Assembly: GCF_900111875.1 (NCBI RefSeq)
Contig: NZ_FOJU01000001.1
Coordinates: forward strand, 620,001 to 684,000
Origin: Poseidonocella pacifica
GTDB taxonomy: Bacteria > Pseudomonadota > Alphaproteobacteria > Rhodobacterales > Rhodobacteraceae
Direction of reading: 5' to 3'
DNA: 64,000 nt
The first letter of the stretch is position 1, and each line of letters starts with the position of its first letter. The position numbers were made by a program, and so were the translations under genes. This document shows positions 8,122-17,110 of the stretch, in pieces. A model generated the notes under the pieces. It made no database searches. It was not told where the DNA came from and saw nothing but the letters and a program-made list of their open reading frames with translations.

Positions 8122-9723
8122 ATGAAACAGTTCAAATCGTTGGGGGCCGCGGCGGTGATTGCCGCATTGATGAGTTCCGCAGCACTTCCGGCCTTCGCGG
8201 AAACGCCGCCCAACATGCTCGTCATCGCCAACCGCATTGACGATATCAAGACGATGGATCCGGCCGAAAGCTTTGAGTTCGCCGGGGCGGATGTGTCGCG
8301 CAATGTCTATCAGAAGCTGGTCAACTTCGACCCGCTGGACCTTGATGCGGGTTATCAGCCTGACATCGCCGAAAGCTGGGAAATCAGCGAGGATGGCAAA
8401 ACCATCACCTTCCAGATCGCCGAGGGCAACACATTTGCGTCCGGCAATCCGGTAACGGCCAAGGATGCGGAATTCTCGCTCCGCCGGGCGGTGCAACTGG
8501 ACAAGACGCCCTCCTTCATCCTGACGCAGTTTGGTTTCACCCCTGACAACGTCGAGGAAACCATTGTCGCCACGGATGACAGCACGCTCACGCTGGTGCT
8601 CGACAAGCAATACGCGGTCTCCTTCGTGCTCAACTGTCTCACGGCGACAATCGGCGGCATCGTCGATAGCGAGACGGTCATGGCCAACGAGGTCGACGGC
8701 GATATGGGCAACGAATGGCTGCGGACGAATACCGCCGGCTCCGGCCCTTATGTTCTGTCCTCATGGAAGCCCAACGAAAGCGTTCTGCTGGATCTCAACC
8801 CCAATTATGGCGGCGAGAAGCCCGCGATGGAGCGGGTGATCGTCCAGCATATTCAGGAAAGCGCCACGCAGCGGCTCCAGCTTGAGCGCGGCGATATCGA
8901 CGTGGCACGAAACCTGTCACCAGAGGACGTGGCCGGCGCACTCGAAGTCGATGGCGTCAAGATCGTTGACGAATTGCGCGGGCGGCTGATGTATTGGTCG
9001 GCGAACCAGAAGGCCGAGCCGCTGACTGACCCCAAGGTGATCGAGGCGCTGAAACTCGCCACCGATTATGAGGGCATGGCGAACAGCTTCCTCAATGGGC
9101 AATACACTGTTCATCAGGCGTTCTTGCCGCGCACCTTCCTCGGCGCGCTGGAGGATACCCCCTACAGCTATGACATGGATGCGGCCAAGGCGGCGCTGGC
9201 GGAATCGGGCTATGCGGATGGTTTCCCGCTGAAGATCTCCGTTCGTGATGCTCAGGAGCGTATCGATATCGCCCAGTCGCTTCAGAATACATGGGGCCAA
9301 CTTGGGATCGACGTGGAACTCATCGTCGGAACCGGGGCACAGACGCTTGATCGTTACCGTGCGCGGGAGCATGACATCTATCTGGGGGCGTGGGGCCCGG
9401 ACTATCCCGACCCCAACACCAACGCAGGGACTTTCGCGTATAACCCCGACAACTCCGACGAGGCCGGCGCAACAGGTCTTCTGGCGTGGCGCAATGCTTG
9501 GGGCATCCCGGACATGAGCGAAGAGACACTTGCCGCCGTGGTCGAAAACGACACTGAAAAACGTGCCGAGATGTACCGAGCGATCCAGACCGAGCATCAA
9601 AAGATCAGCCCCTTTGGCGTGATGTTCCAGCAGGTCGAACAACACGGGCTGCGTGAGAATGTCGAGAATTTCGTCGCGGGCGGCGCGACGACGGCGGTTT
9701 CCTACTGGGTCATCACCAAGTAA
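8122..9723 (+). CDS. Dipeptide/oligopeptide ABC transporter, substrate-binding protein (family 5)
   Basis: This 533-aa extracytoplasmic solute-binding protein has a signal peptide cut after PAFA near residue 26. It has the SBP_bac_5 body, including the segment around AESWEISEDGKTITFQI and the late GAWGPDYPDPN motif of peptide binders. It captures peptides in the periplasm for the permease pair encoded downstream. The ATG at 8122 is preceded by AGGGGAG. It lies 54 bases after the dipeptidase gene and is followed by a stem-loop before the first permease gene. Family 5 proteins also bind glutathione, opines or nickel chelates, so peptide specificity rests on the neighbouring dipeptidase. Confidence 0.88.
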   Translation: MKQFKSLGAAAVIAALMSSAALPAFAETPPNMLVIANRIDDIKTMDPAESFEFAGADVSRNVYQKLVNFDPLDLDAGYQPDIAESWEISEDGKTITFQIAEGNTFASGNPVTAKDAEFSLRRAVQLDKTPSFILTQFGFTPDNVEETIVATDDSTLTLVLDKQYAVSFVLNCLTATIGGIVDSETVMANEVDGDMGNEWLRTNTAGSGPYVLSSWKPNESVLLDLNPNYGGEKPAMERVIVQHIQESATQRLQLERGDIDVARNLSPEDVAGALEVDGVKIVDELRGRLMYWSANQKAEPLTDPKVIEALKLATDYEGMANSFLNGQYTVHQAFLPRTFLGALEDTPYSYDMDAAKAALAESGYADGFPLKISVRDAQERIDIAQSLQNTWGQLGIDVELIVGTGAQTLDRYRAREHDIYLGAWGPDYPDPNTNAGTFAYNPDNSDEAGATGLLAWRNAWGIPDMSEETLAAVVENDTEKRAEMYRAIQTEHQKISPFGVMFQQVEQHGLRENVENFVAGGATTAVSYWVITK

Positions 9724-9737
9724 AACTGCCCTGAAAT

Positions 9738-9771
9738 AAGCGCCGGCGGCACGGCTGTGTCTCCGGCGTTT
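9738..9771 (+). other. Stem-loop after the peptide-binding protein gene
   Basis: The stem pairs 9738-9746 (AAGCGCCGG) with 9763-9771 (CCGGCGTTT) with one G-U pair, and has a 16-base loop. A pyrimidine-rich run (TCCCCTTCTTCTT) follows. It sits 14 bases past the binding-protein stop and before the permease gene, fitting a partial terminator or 3' stabiliser. Confidence 0.5.
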
Positions 9772-9817
9772 CCCCTTCTTCTTGCAGAAGGTGGGAAAAG
9801 AAAGAAAGCGCCAGTCC

Positions 9818-10879
9818 ATGACGCAAAGATCCTCTGTCCTCCAAGCCGCGCGACGTGCGCCTCTGGCGCCTCGCTGGCCCAAGAAGGTGGCCTCCACGCT
9901 GCTCACCATGGCGGTCACCGTGCTTGGCCTTCTGTTCGTGACCTTCATGATTGGCCGGGTGATGCCCATTGATCCGGTTCTTGCCGTGATCGGCGAACGG
10001 GCGACGCAGGCTCAATATGACGCGACCTTTCGCGAACTGGGGCTCGACAAGTCATTAGTGTCGCAATTCTTCATCTACGTGCGCGATGTGCTGCACTGGG
10101 ATTTCGGCACTTCGATCCGCACCGGTCAGCAGGTCTCTACCGACATTGCGCGGGTGTTTCCGGCCACGCTGGAACTGGCCACCCTCGGTACGTTGATCGG
10201 CGTCATCATCGGCGTCCCGCTTGGCGTTGTCGCTGCTGTTTATCGCGGAAGCTGGATCGACCAGACGGCGCGCGTGGTCGGTCTTGTCGGCTATTCGATG
10301 CCCATCTTCTGGCTTGGTCTGATGGGGTTGTTGATCTTTTACGGGATCCTCGGGTGGGTCGCAGGGCCGGGGCGGCTTGGCGTCTTTTATCAGGGCGTGG
10401 TGCCCACGGTGACGGGCCTCATGCTGATCGACACCCTGCTCGCCGGGGAGTGGACGATCTTCAAGGATGCCTTCTCGCACATCATCCTGCCCGCCAGCCT
10501 TCTGGGGTATTTCAGCCTCGCCTATATCTCGCGGATGACGCGCTCCTTCATGCTCGAACAACTCAACGCAGAGTATATCACTACCGCACGCGTGAAGGGC
10601 CTGAGCGAATGGGAGGTTGTCTGGAAACATGCGTTTCGCAATATCCGCATCCAACTCATCACGGTGATCGCGCTCGCCTATGCCAACTTGCTGGAGGGCT
10701 CTGTTCTGACGGAAATCATCTTCGCCTGGCCGGGGCTTGGGAGCTATATAACCACCTCGCTGTTGTCCAATGACATGAATTCGGTTCTTGGGGGCACGGT
10801 GGTGATCGGCACGATCTTCGTGGCACTCAACATCTTTTCGGACCTGCTTTACCGGTTTTTTGATCCGAGGGCGAAATGA
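9818..10879 (+). CDS. Dipeptide/oligopeptide ABC transporter, permease (DppB-like)
   Basis: This inner-membrane permease of 353 aa is of the BPD_transp_1 type, with about six membrane segments. The conserved loop near residues 255-285 (ARVKGLSEWEVVWKHAFRN) is the EAA motif that contacts the ATPases. The N-terminal part carries the DppB hallmark region, GRVMPIDPVLAVIGERAT, with a large periplasmic stretch. The start is taken at the ATG at 9818; a TTG at 9782 and a GTG at 9791 are in frame alternatives and the ribosome binding sites do not decide clearly. It overlaps the next permease gene as ATGA. Confidence 0.87.
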   Translation: MTQRSSVLQAARRAPLAPRWPKKVASTLLTMAVTVLGLLFVTFMIGRVMPIDPVLAVIGERATQAQYDATFRELGLDKSLVSQFFIYVRDVLHWDFGTSIRTGQQVSTDIARVFPATLELATLGTLIGVIIGVPLGVVAAVYRGSWIDQTARVVGLVGYSMPIFWLGLMGLLIFYGILGWVAGPGRLGVFYQGVVPTVTGLMLIDTLLAGEWTIFKDAFSHIILPASLLGYFSLAYISRMTRSFMLEQLNAEYITTARVKGLSEWEVVWKHAFRNIRIQLITVIALAYANLLEGSVLTEIIFAWPGLGSYITTSLLSNDMNSVLGGTVVIGTIFVALNIFSDLLYRFFDPRAK

Positions 10880-11796
10880 AGATGACCGATCCTTCGACCC
10901 TGCGGGCATGGTTGCTCGCAGAGGCACCGACCTCGCGCCGGCAGGCCCGCGCCTCTGCGTGGTATGTCGGCTGGCTCAACCTGCGCAGCAACACGCTTGC
11001 GATGGCCGGGTTGATCTTCCTCGCGCTCTTGTTGCTCGCCGCTGTTTTCGCGCCGTTCTTGGCAAGCCACGATCCCTTCGCGCAGGATCTGGGGGCGCGC
11101 CTGCTTGCGCCGGGCACCGACGGGCATCTCTTCGGGACCGACAGTCTGGGGCGCGACATCTACTCCCGCGTTCTCTATGGCGCGCGCATTTCGATCTATA
11201 TCGTCCTTTTGGTTGCGCTGGTCGCGCCGCTGCTGGGACTGATCATCGGGACGGTCGCGGGATACGCGGGCGGTTGGCTCGATGTGGTGCTCATGCGGGT
11301 CACCGACATTTTTCTAGCCTTTCCACGGCTCATCCTCGCGCTTGCCTTTGTCGCCGCGCTCGGGGCGGGGATCGAGAATGCCGTTCTGGCGATCTCCCTC
11401 ACCGCGTGGCCCCCCTATGCCCGGATTGCTCGGGCGGAGACCCTGACGATCCGCAATTCCGATTTCATCCACGCGATCCGGCTTCAGGGCGCAGGACCGG
11501 TGCGCATCGTGATGCGGCACATCTGGCCGCTCTGTATCTCCTCTCTCGTCATCCGCGTCACTCTCGACATGGCCGGGATCATCCTGACGGCGGCGGGCCT
11601 CGGGTTTCTTGGCCTTGGCGCGCAACCGCCCAGCCCCGAATGGGGGGCAATGGTTTCTGAGGGACGCAAATTTATCCTCGATCACTGGTGGGTCGCGACT
11701 GTGCCCGGCCTCGCCATCTTCTCCATCTCGCTGGCGTTCAACCTGTTGGGCGACGGGCTTCGCGATGTGCTTGATCCGAAGGAGGGCGGCGCATGA
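10876..11796 (+). CDS. Dipeptide/oligopeptide ABC transporter, permease (DppC-like)
   Basis: This second inner-membrane permease of 306 aa has a cytoplasmic N-terminus of about 40 residues, the OppC_N first helix, then the GTDSLGRDIYSRVLYGAR motif diagnostic for DppC/OppC proteins. The EAA loop is near residues 195-215 (SDFIHAIRLQGAGPVRIVMRH). It pairs with the preceding DppB-like protein to form the channel. The start ATG overlaps the previous stop (ATGA), and the gene ends by overlapping the first ATPase gene in the same way, so translation of the set is probably coupled. Confidence 0.9.
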   Translation: MKMTDPSTLRAWLLAEAPTSRRQARASAWYVGWLNLRSNTLAMAGLIFLALLLLAAVFAPFLASHDPFAQDLGARLLAPGTDGHLFGTDSLGRDIYSRVLYGARISIYIVLLVALVAPLLGLIIGTVAGYAGGWLDVVLMRVTDIFLAFPRLILALAFVAALGAGIENAVLAISLTAWPPYARIARAETLTIRNSDFIHAIRLQGAGPVRIVMRHIWPLCISSLVIRVTLDMAGIILTAAGLGFLGLGAQPPSPEWGAMVSEGRKFILDHWWVATVPGLAIFSISLAFNLLGDGLRDVLDPKEGGA

Positions 11797-12653
11797 CCCC
11801 TCTGCTTGATGTGCAAAACCTCTCCGTGAAATTCCCCACCCGTGGCGGGATCGCCGAAGTGGTGCGGGGCATCTCCTTTACGCTGGGCAAGGAACGGCTG
11901 GGGATCGTGGGGGAGAGTGGTTCGGGCAAGTCCATGACAGGGCGTGCGATCCTGCGGCTCATCCGCAAACCGGGTCAGGTCACGGCGGACCGGATGAGGA
12001 TGGGCGAGGTCGATCTTCTCGCCGCGAGCGAAAAGCAGATGCGCGCCATTCGGGGCAGCCATATTTCCATGATCATGCAGGACCCGAAGTTTTCGCTCAA
12101 TCCGGTCATGTCCGTCGGCCAGCAGATCGTCGAAGCACTGCGGGCCCATGACCGGCGCACTTCCAAGGTCGCGGCCCAAACGCGCGCGATCGAGATGCTG
12201 GACGCAGTTGCCATAAGAGACCCCGAGCGCGTCATGACGCTGTATCCGCATGAGGTATCGGGCGGCATGGGGCAGAGGATCATGATCGCCATGATGCTGA
12301 TCCCCGATCCGGAAATTCTCATCGCCGATGAGCCGACCTCCGCCCTCGATGTCTCTGTGCAGCTTCAGGTGCTGGAAATCATGGACAAGCTGGTGCGCGA
12401 GCGTGGCATGGGCCTCATCTTCATCAGTCACGACCTCAACCTCGTGGCCAACTTCTGTGATCGGGTGGCCGTCATGTATGCAGGCAGGATCGTCGAGGTT
12501 TGTGAGGCGGGACGCCTTCATGAGGCGGTGCATCCCTATACCGTGGGACTGTTGAACTCTGTGCCCAATCTCCAAAATCCACGCCCGAGGCTTGAAGTGC
12601 TCAAGCGCGATCCCGCATGGCGCGACGCGCCGTCGGTGGTGGCGTCATCATGA
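11793..12653 (+). CDS. Dipeptide/oligopeptide ABC transporter, ATP-binding protein (DppD-like)
   Basis: This 286-aa ABC ATPase has Walker A GESGSGKS, the variant signature VSGGMGQR, and Walker B ILIADEPTSALD. The Q-loop lies in MIMQDPKFSLNPVMSVGQQ, as in DppD/OppD. It is shorter than typical DppD (about 325 aa): only a trimmed C-terminal oligopeptide-transporter segment remains, ending after RDAPSVVASS. It forms the asymmetric ATPase pair with the next gene product. The ATGA overlap on both sides supports one transcript. Confidence 0.88.
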   Translation: MTPLLDVQNLSVKFPTRGGIAEVVRGISFTLGKERLGIVGESGSGKSMTGRAILRLIRKPGQVTADRMRMGEVDLLAASEKQMRAIRGSHISMIMQDPKFSLNPVMSVGQQIVEALRAHDRRTSKVAAQTRAIEMLDAVAIRDPERVMTLYPHEVSGGMGQRIMIAMMLIPDPEILIADEPTSALDVSVQLQVLEIMDKLVRERGMGLIFISHDLNLVANFCDRVAVMYAGRIVEVCEAGRLHEAVHPYTVGLLNSVPNLQNPRPRLEVLKRDPAWRDAPSVVASS

Positions 12654-13405
12654 GCGCGCTGACGATTGAAGGGCTGAACGTCTGGTTTGGCGAAGGGCGC
12701 GAGCATGTCTTTGCCGTGCGCGACCTTTCCCTCGATGTGGAGGAGGGCGCCAGCTACGGGCTGGTCGGGGAGAGCGGATCGGGCAAATCCACCGTGCTGC
12801 GGGCGATCACCGGCCTCGTTCCGACGTGGCGCGGCTCTATGAGCGTCATGGGAGAGGCGCTTGGCGTCGGGCGAACGCCAGCTTTCTACAAGACGGTGCA
12901 GATGGTTTTTCAAGACCCGTACGCCTCGCTTCATCCCCGCCACACCGTCGATCAGGTCCTGTCAGAAGTGCTCAAGCTACACGGGTTTCGCGATATTGAC
13001 GCCCGCATTGACCAGTTGCTGGTGGATGTCGGTCTTGGGCCGGGATATCGCTTTCGCTATCCGCATCAACTCTCCGGGGGACAGCGACAGCGCGTGGCCA
13101 TTGCCCGCGCCCTTGCGCCCGATCCGCGCATCCTGCTTCTGGATGAGCCGACCTCGGCGCTCGACGTTTCCGTACAGGCGGAGATCCTGAACCTGTTGAC
13201 CGACCTGCGCGCGCGGCACGGCCTGACCTATCTCATGGTGTCGCACGATCTGGGTGTGGTCGGGCATATATGTGAGCGGATCGCGGTCATGCAGTCCGGT
13301 GAAATCGTTGAGACACTGGGCGTGGAGGAGATGCGCCGGCTGGAGGCCAAACACCCCTATACGCAGCACCTGCTGGACAGCAGCCTCAGAAGCGCGCGGG
13401 GCTGA
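12650..13405 (+). CDS. Dipeptide/oligopeptide ABC transporter, ATP-binding protein (DppF-like)
   Basis: This is a 251-aa ABC ATPase. Walker A is GESGSGKST, the signature is LSGGQRQR, Walker B is ILLLDEPTSALD, and the H-loop is SHDLGVVGH. The start is placed at the ATG at 12650, overlapping the previous stop as ATGA; an in-frame ATG 33 bases upstream lies inside the preceding gene. It completes a full importer (binding protein, two permeases, two ATPases). Its last 20 bases overlap the convergent racemase gene, so the two transcripts are antisense to each other at their 3' ends. Confidence 0.9.
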   Translation: MSALTIEGLNVWFGEGREHVFAVRDLSLDVEEGASYGLVGESGSGKSTVLRAITGLVPTWRGSMSVMGEALGVGRTPAFYKTVQMVFQDPYASLHPRHTVDQVLSEVLKLHGFRDIDARIDQLLVDVGLGPGYRFRYPHQLSGGQRQRVAIARALAPDPRILLLDEPTSALDVSVQAEILNLLTDLRARHGLTYLMVSHDLGVVGHICERIAVMQSGEIVETLGVEEMRRLEAKHPYTQHLLDSSLRSARG

Positions 13406-14045
13406 GCCGGGCCAGACCCAAGGCGAGCGCCGCACCGGATCGCACACCGTCGACAAGGGGAACACCGGTGCGCCCGTAGAGCGCCGCCCGGTGCCGCGCC
13501 ATACCGGCACAACCCAGAACGACGGAGGTGGCCCCGTCCTCCTTCGCCGCCAGAATTTCGCGGGCCAATCGATCAAGGACCGGCGGGGTTCCGGCCTCTA
13601 CCTGCAACACCCCCAGCCCGCTGGGGCGCACGCCGGTGCAGAGGCGCGTGAAGCCCAAGGCGTCAATGTTTGCCTCTATCACGGGGGCCGCCTCCGGCAC
13701 GGTGGTGACGACGCCGAACCGCCCGCCAAGCAACGCTGCCATGTGGAACGAAGCCTGTCCGATCCCGATCACGGGGCAATGCGCCGCTGCGCGGGCTTCG
13801 GTGAGGGCGACATCGTCGAAACAGGCAATGACGATCACATCGACGCCTGCATCCCGCGCCCGATCCAGTTGTGCGATAACACCGGGGATCGCGGCCTCTC
13901 CGTCCTTGGGGCCCTGTATTGCCGGGGGACCGTCGTGATTGGTCCAGCCGAGGATATCCGCCTCCGGCAGGACGTCTCGCGCGGTCTCGGTGATGCTTTG
14001 CGTCATGTGGACGGACGAGTTGGGGTTGAGGAAAAGGACCCGCAT
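13386..14045 (-). CDS. Aspartate/glutamate/hydantoin racemase-family protein
   Basis: This 219-aa protein is of the Asp/Glu/hydantoin racemase superfamily. The two expected catalytic cysteines are present: one in IACFDD (about residue 75) and one in LGCAGMA (about 179), allowing two-base proton exchange at an amino acid or hydantoin alpha carbon. The N-terminal NPNSSVHMT motif is typical of the hydantoin/allantoin racemase branch. The ATG at 14045 overlaps the permease stop (TGATG). It is the last gene of a polyamine-type ABC operon, so it probably acts on the imported compound. The substrate is not determinable from sequence. Confidence 0.8.
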   Translation of the reverse strand: MRVLFLNPNSSVHMTQSITETARDVLPEADILGWTNHDGPPAIQGPKDGEAAIPGVIAQLDRARDAGVDVIVIACFDDVALTEARAAAHCPVIGIGQASFHMAALLGGRFGVVTTVPEAAPVIEANIDALGFTRLCTGVRPSGLGVLQVEAGTPPVLDRLAREILAAKEDGATSVVLGCAGMARHRAALYGRTGVPLVDGVRSGAALALGLARLSPARF

Positions 14046-14881
14046 CACACGCCCCTGCCGGCATCCGATCCGTGCCGCGCACGCCGCCGGGCCATGACCA
14101 TGAGGGCAAGCATGCAGGCCCCGATGATCACCAGCGAAAAGAGCGTCGTGAGCGTGCCGAGCGCATAGATCACCGGGGTCGTGACATTCGTCGTCATCCC
14201 GAAGATCTCCAGCGGCAGGGTGTTGTAGCTGCCCGCCGTGAGCAGGGTCCGCGCGAATTCGTCATAGGACAGCGTGAAGCCGAACAGGGCGACACCGATG
14301 AGCGAGGGCGCGATAATCGGCAGGACAACGTAGCGGATTGTCTGCCACGGGGTCGCGCCCTGATCTCTGGCGGCCTCCTCATAGCTTTTGTCGAAGCGGT
14401 TGAAGACGGCGAACATGATGAGCAGGCCAAAGGGCAGGGTCCATGTCAACTGCGACCCGAAGCCCGACGTGGCCCAGTGGATCTTGAACCCAAGCTGATT
14501 GAAGATGAGACCAACCCCGAGGGAGATGAGGATCGAGGGGATCACGAGGCTTGCGATGATCAGATAGAACAAGGCGCCAGAGCCGCGAAATCTCTTGCGA
14601 AAGGCAAGGCCGCCCATCACCGAAATGACCACCGTCGTGACCATGACCATCAGGCCGAGGGCGAGCGAACGTCTGAAGGCGCCCCAGATGTCGCCCACTG
14701 CCTGCTGCTCGAAGAGGTCGAAAAACCAGTGCATGGAGACACCGTTCATCGGGAAGGTCAGGCCGCCTTGCGGCCCCTGAAACGACAGGATGCCGATGGT
14801 CAGCGTGGGCCCATAGAGAAACAGGATGAACAGGGCGAAGAAGACCGTGAGAATGTAGAAGGAGCGGGGGCGCTGTTCCAT
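14045..14881 (-). CDS. Polyamine-type ABC transporter, permease (PotC-like)
   Basis: This 278-aa inner-membrane permease has six membrane segments. The EAA motif is visible as YEEAARDQGATPWQTIRYVVLP. A large periplasmic loop after the first helix carries FPMNGVSMHWFFDLFEQ, as in PotC/YdcV-type proteins. It follows the PotB-like gene by one base and overlaps the racemase gene as TGATG. It works with the PotB-like permease, the ATPase and the twin-arginine-leader binding protein of the same operon. Transport of putrescine or spermidine is only the family default. Confidence 0.87.
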   Translation of the reverse strand: MEQRPRSFYILTVFFALFILFLYGPTLTIGILSFQGPQGGLTFPMNGVSMHWFFDLFEQQAVGDIWGAFRRSLALGLMVMVTTVVISVMGGLAFRKRFRGSGALFYLIIASLVIPSILISLGVGLIFNQLGFKIHWATSGFGSQLTWTLPFGLLIMFAVFNRFDKSYEEAARDQGATPWQTIRYVVLPIIAPSLIGVALFGFTLSYDEFARTLLTAGSYNTLPLEIFGMTTNVTTPVIYALGTLTTLFSLVIIGACMLALMVMARRRARHGSDAGRGV

Positions 14882-14882
14882 C

Positions 14883-15746
14883 TCAGAGTTCCTTGCGAAT
14901 GTCGACGAAGCGCAGCAGGATCGCGATCGTCAGCAGGACGGTGCAAAGCAGCACCACGGAAGTCGCGGCCGCCGAAGGATATTGCAACAGTGCTATGTCG
15001 TTGGAGATGAGCCGGCCCACGTTGGCCTTCTGACTGCCCGACATGAAGCGCACGGTGATGAAATCGCCCATCACCAGCGTGACCACAAAGATCGTGCCGA
15101 TCATGATGCCCGGCTTGGTGAGCGGAAAGATCACATGCACCAGCGTCTGAAACCCGCTTGCCCCGGCGTCTCGCGCGGCTTCGAGCAGTGATCGGTCGAT
15201 GCGCATCATGGTGTTGAAAATCGGCACCACCATGAACAGCGTATAGAGATGCACGAAGGCGAGGATCACGGAGAAATCCGAATAGAGCAGCCATTCCAGC
15301 GGCTCGTCGATCACGCCCCATGAAATCAACGTCTGGTTGGCGATGCCATTGCGCCCCAAAAAGGGGATCCAGGAGATCATGCGAATGATGTTGGAGGTCC
15401 AGAACGGGATCGTGCAAAGCAGAAACAGCGCGATCTGCATCGTCTGGCTGCGGATGTGGAAGGCGAGGTAGAAGGCTACAGTAAAGCCGATCCCGAGAGT
15501 CAGCGCCCAGGTGATCGCGGCATATTTGAACGTGGCAAAGAACACCCGATAGGTCACATCGGAGCCGAAGAGGAACGCGTAATTCTCAAGGCTGAAGGCC
15601 GGGATGATGGAAAATTCCGTCGCCCGCCAGAAGCTCACCACCGTGATGGTGAGGATCGGCAGGACGAGGAACCCGAACAGGATCAGCGCCAGCGGGCTGG
15701 CTTGGGCCCAGCCCATGACATTGCGGCTCTTCAAGATGCGGTCCAT
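14883..15746 (-). CDS. Polyamine-type ABC transporter, permease (PotB-like)
   Basis: This 287-aa inner-membrane permease of the PotB/YdcU type has an N-terminal helix (ASPLALILFGFLVLPILTI), a long periplasmic loop and five further helices. The EAA loop reads LLEAARDAGASGFQTLVHVIFP. The start is set at the ATG at 15746. An open frame continues upstream, but it crosses the intercistronic hairpin and the 3' end of the binding-protein gene in another frame, and it does not look like protein. It forms the heterodimeric channel with the next gene product. Confidence 0.87.
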   Translation of the reverse strand: MDRILKSRNVMGWAQASPLALILFGFLVLPILTITVVSFWRATEFSIIPAFSLENYAFLFGSDVTYRVFFATFKYAAITWALTLGIGFTVAFYLAFHIRSQTMQIALFLLCTIPFWTSNIIRMISWIPFLGRNGIANQTLISWGVIDEPLEWLLYSDFSVILAFVHLYTLFMVVPIFNTMMRIDRSLLEAARDAGASGFQTLVHVIFPLTKPGIMIGTIFVVTLVMGDFITVRFMSGSQKANVGRLISNDIALLQYPSAAATSVVLLCTVLLTIAILLRFVDIRKEL

Positions 15747-15783
15747 CCCGGCCTTTCTTCTTCGCTCTGGTCGTGGAGGGGAT

Positions 15784-15806
15784 GCGGGAGGCCGGTGGCC
15801 CCCCGC
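15784..15806 (-). other. Intercistronic stem-loop after the binding-protein gene
   Basis: GCGGGAGGCC (15784-15793) and GGCCCCCCGC (15797-15806) form a 10-bp stem with one G-U pair and a three-base loop. It lies ten bases after the binding-protein stop and 38 bases before the permease start. It is very stable and lacks a U-tract, so mRNA stabilisation or attenuation is more likely than full termination. Confidence 0.6.
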
Positions 15807-15816
15807 GTGTACGGCA

Positions 15817-17082
15817 TTACGCCGCGATGAACTCATTCCATTTGCGGACCATGTACTGGTTCTCGTCCATGACGGCGTTCCAGCAGGCAACTTCGCCCAT
15901 ACGCTCATAGAAGGAGCCGCCGTCGCGGACCTCTCCGGGTTGGGCCATCACGTCGCCGAAGGGGTTGGCAATTGGCTCGACCGCTTCCTTGCCCTCGAAC
16001 CAATAGCCCCACTCGTTGGCGCTCATGTAGTTCTTGGAGGTTTCCGGCACGGCGGAGTAATAGCCTTGCCGCATCAGGAAGCCGCCGACCCAACCATCGA
16101 GATACCAGTTGATGTATTCATAAGCCGCGTCCAGCTCCATGCCCGTGAGGGCCTTGGACAGGCCGATGCCACCGCCCCAGCTGCGATAGCCCTCTTCGAG
16201 CGGTTGATAGACGCATGGAATGCCGCGGGATTTGACGGCGGTGATCGCCGGGGACCACATCGACTGGATCACCACTTCGCCGGAGGCCATCAGGTTGACG
16301 CTCTCGTCGAATGTCTTCCAGAAGGCGCGGAACTGGCCCGCGCGTTTGGCCTCGGTGAAGATCGCAAAGGTCTGGTCGATTTCGTTGCGGGTCATGTTGC
16401 CCTTGTCGCCATAGGCGATCTCTCCCATGGATTCGCAGACCATCGCCATGTCCATGATCCCGATGGAGGAAATGTCGAGGATCGACGCCTTGCCCTTGAA
16501 CTCAGGGTTCAGAAGCTCGGACCAGTTGGAGATTGGGCGCTTGATGAGATCGGGGCGAATGCCAAGCGTATCGGCGTTGTAGATCGTCGGGATGAGCGTC
16601 ATCCAGTTGGTCTCTTCGCTCGCGAAGGAGGTGGAGCCTTCGCTCTCGACGAAGCCGACGGTATGGGGGGCGGTGCCTTGGGCGACCACGCTCTCGGGGG
16701 TCAGCTTGCCGTCCTTGAAGATGCCGACGATCTTGTCGTAGTTCTTGATCTTGCTGACGTCCATCGCTTGCAGGTTGCCCGTCGGCCAGACCTTCTTGCA
16801 GATCCAGTATTCGATATCGGCGATGTCAAAGCTGCCCGGTTGTGTCGCGGCGCGCTGTGTCACGCTATCGGAATCGAGCGCGGTCATTTCCAGTGTAAAG
16901 CCAAGCTCTTCCTTTACCTTCTGGCCCACCTCGTTGAGGTTGGACACCCCGGTGCCGAACTGGCGCAAGGTGATGTCCTTGATCTCCTGCGCCCAGATCA
17001 TCGGCGCGGGCAGGGCGGAGGCGGCAACGGCGGCGCCCCCGGATTTCAGGATCGAGCGTCGGCTATAGCGGATCTTGCTCAT
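15817..17082 (-). CDS. Polyamine-type ABC transporter, substrate-binding protein with twin-arginine leader
   Basis: This 421-aa PotD-like extracellular solute-binding protein begins with a signal containing SRRSILK and a hydrophobic AAVAASALPAPMIWA stretch. This matches a twin-arginine export motif, so the protein may be exported folded. The mature part has the SBP_bac_1/PotD layout, including AYEYINWYLDGWVGG near the C-terminus. The ATG at 17082 is preceded by AGAGGACC; longer frames upstream overlap the ATPase gene. It captures the substrate in the periplasm. It lies between the ATPase gene and the permease genes, an order seen in roseobacter polyamine-like operons. Confidence 0.87.
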   Translation of the reverse strand: MSKIRYSRRSILKSGGAAVAASALPAPMIWAQEIKDITLRQFGTGVSNLNEVGQKVKEELGFTLEMTALDSDSVTQRAATQPGSFDIADIEYWICKKVWPTGNLQAMDVSKIKNYDKIVGIFKDGKLTPESVVAQGTAPHTVGFVESEGSTSFASEETNWMTLIPTIYNADTLGIRPDLIKRPISNWSELLNPEFKGKASILDISSIGIMDMAMVCESMGEIAYGDKGNMTRNEIDQTFAIFTEAKRAGQFRAFWKTFDESVNLMASGEVVIQSMWSPAITAVKSRGIPCVYQPLEEGYRSWGGGIGLSKALTGMELDAAYEYINWYLDGWVGGFLMRQGYYSAVPETSKNYMSANEWGYWFEGKEAVEPIANPFGDVMAQPGEVRDGGSFYERMGEVACWNAVMDENQYMVRKWNEFIAA

Positions 17083-17110
17083 CGTTGGTCCTCTCTGTTG
17101 GTCGGTTGTA

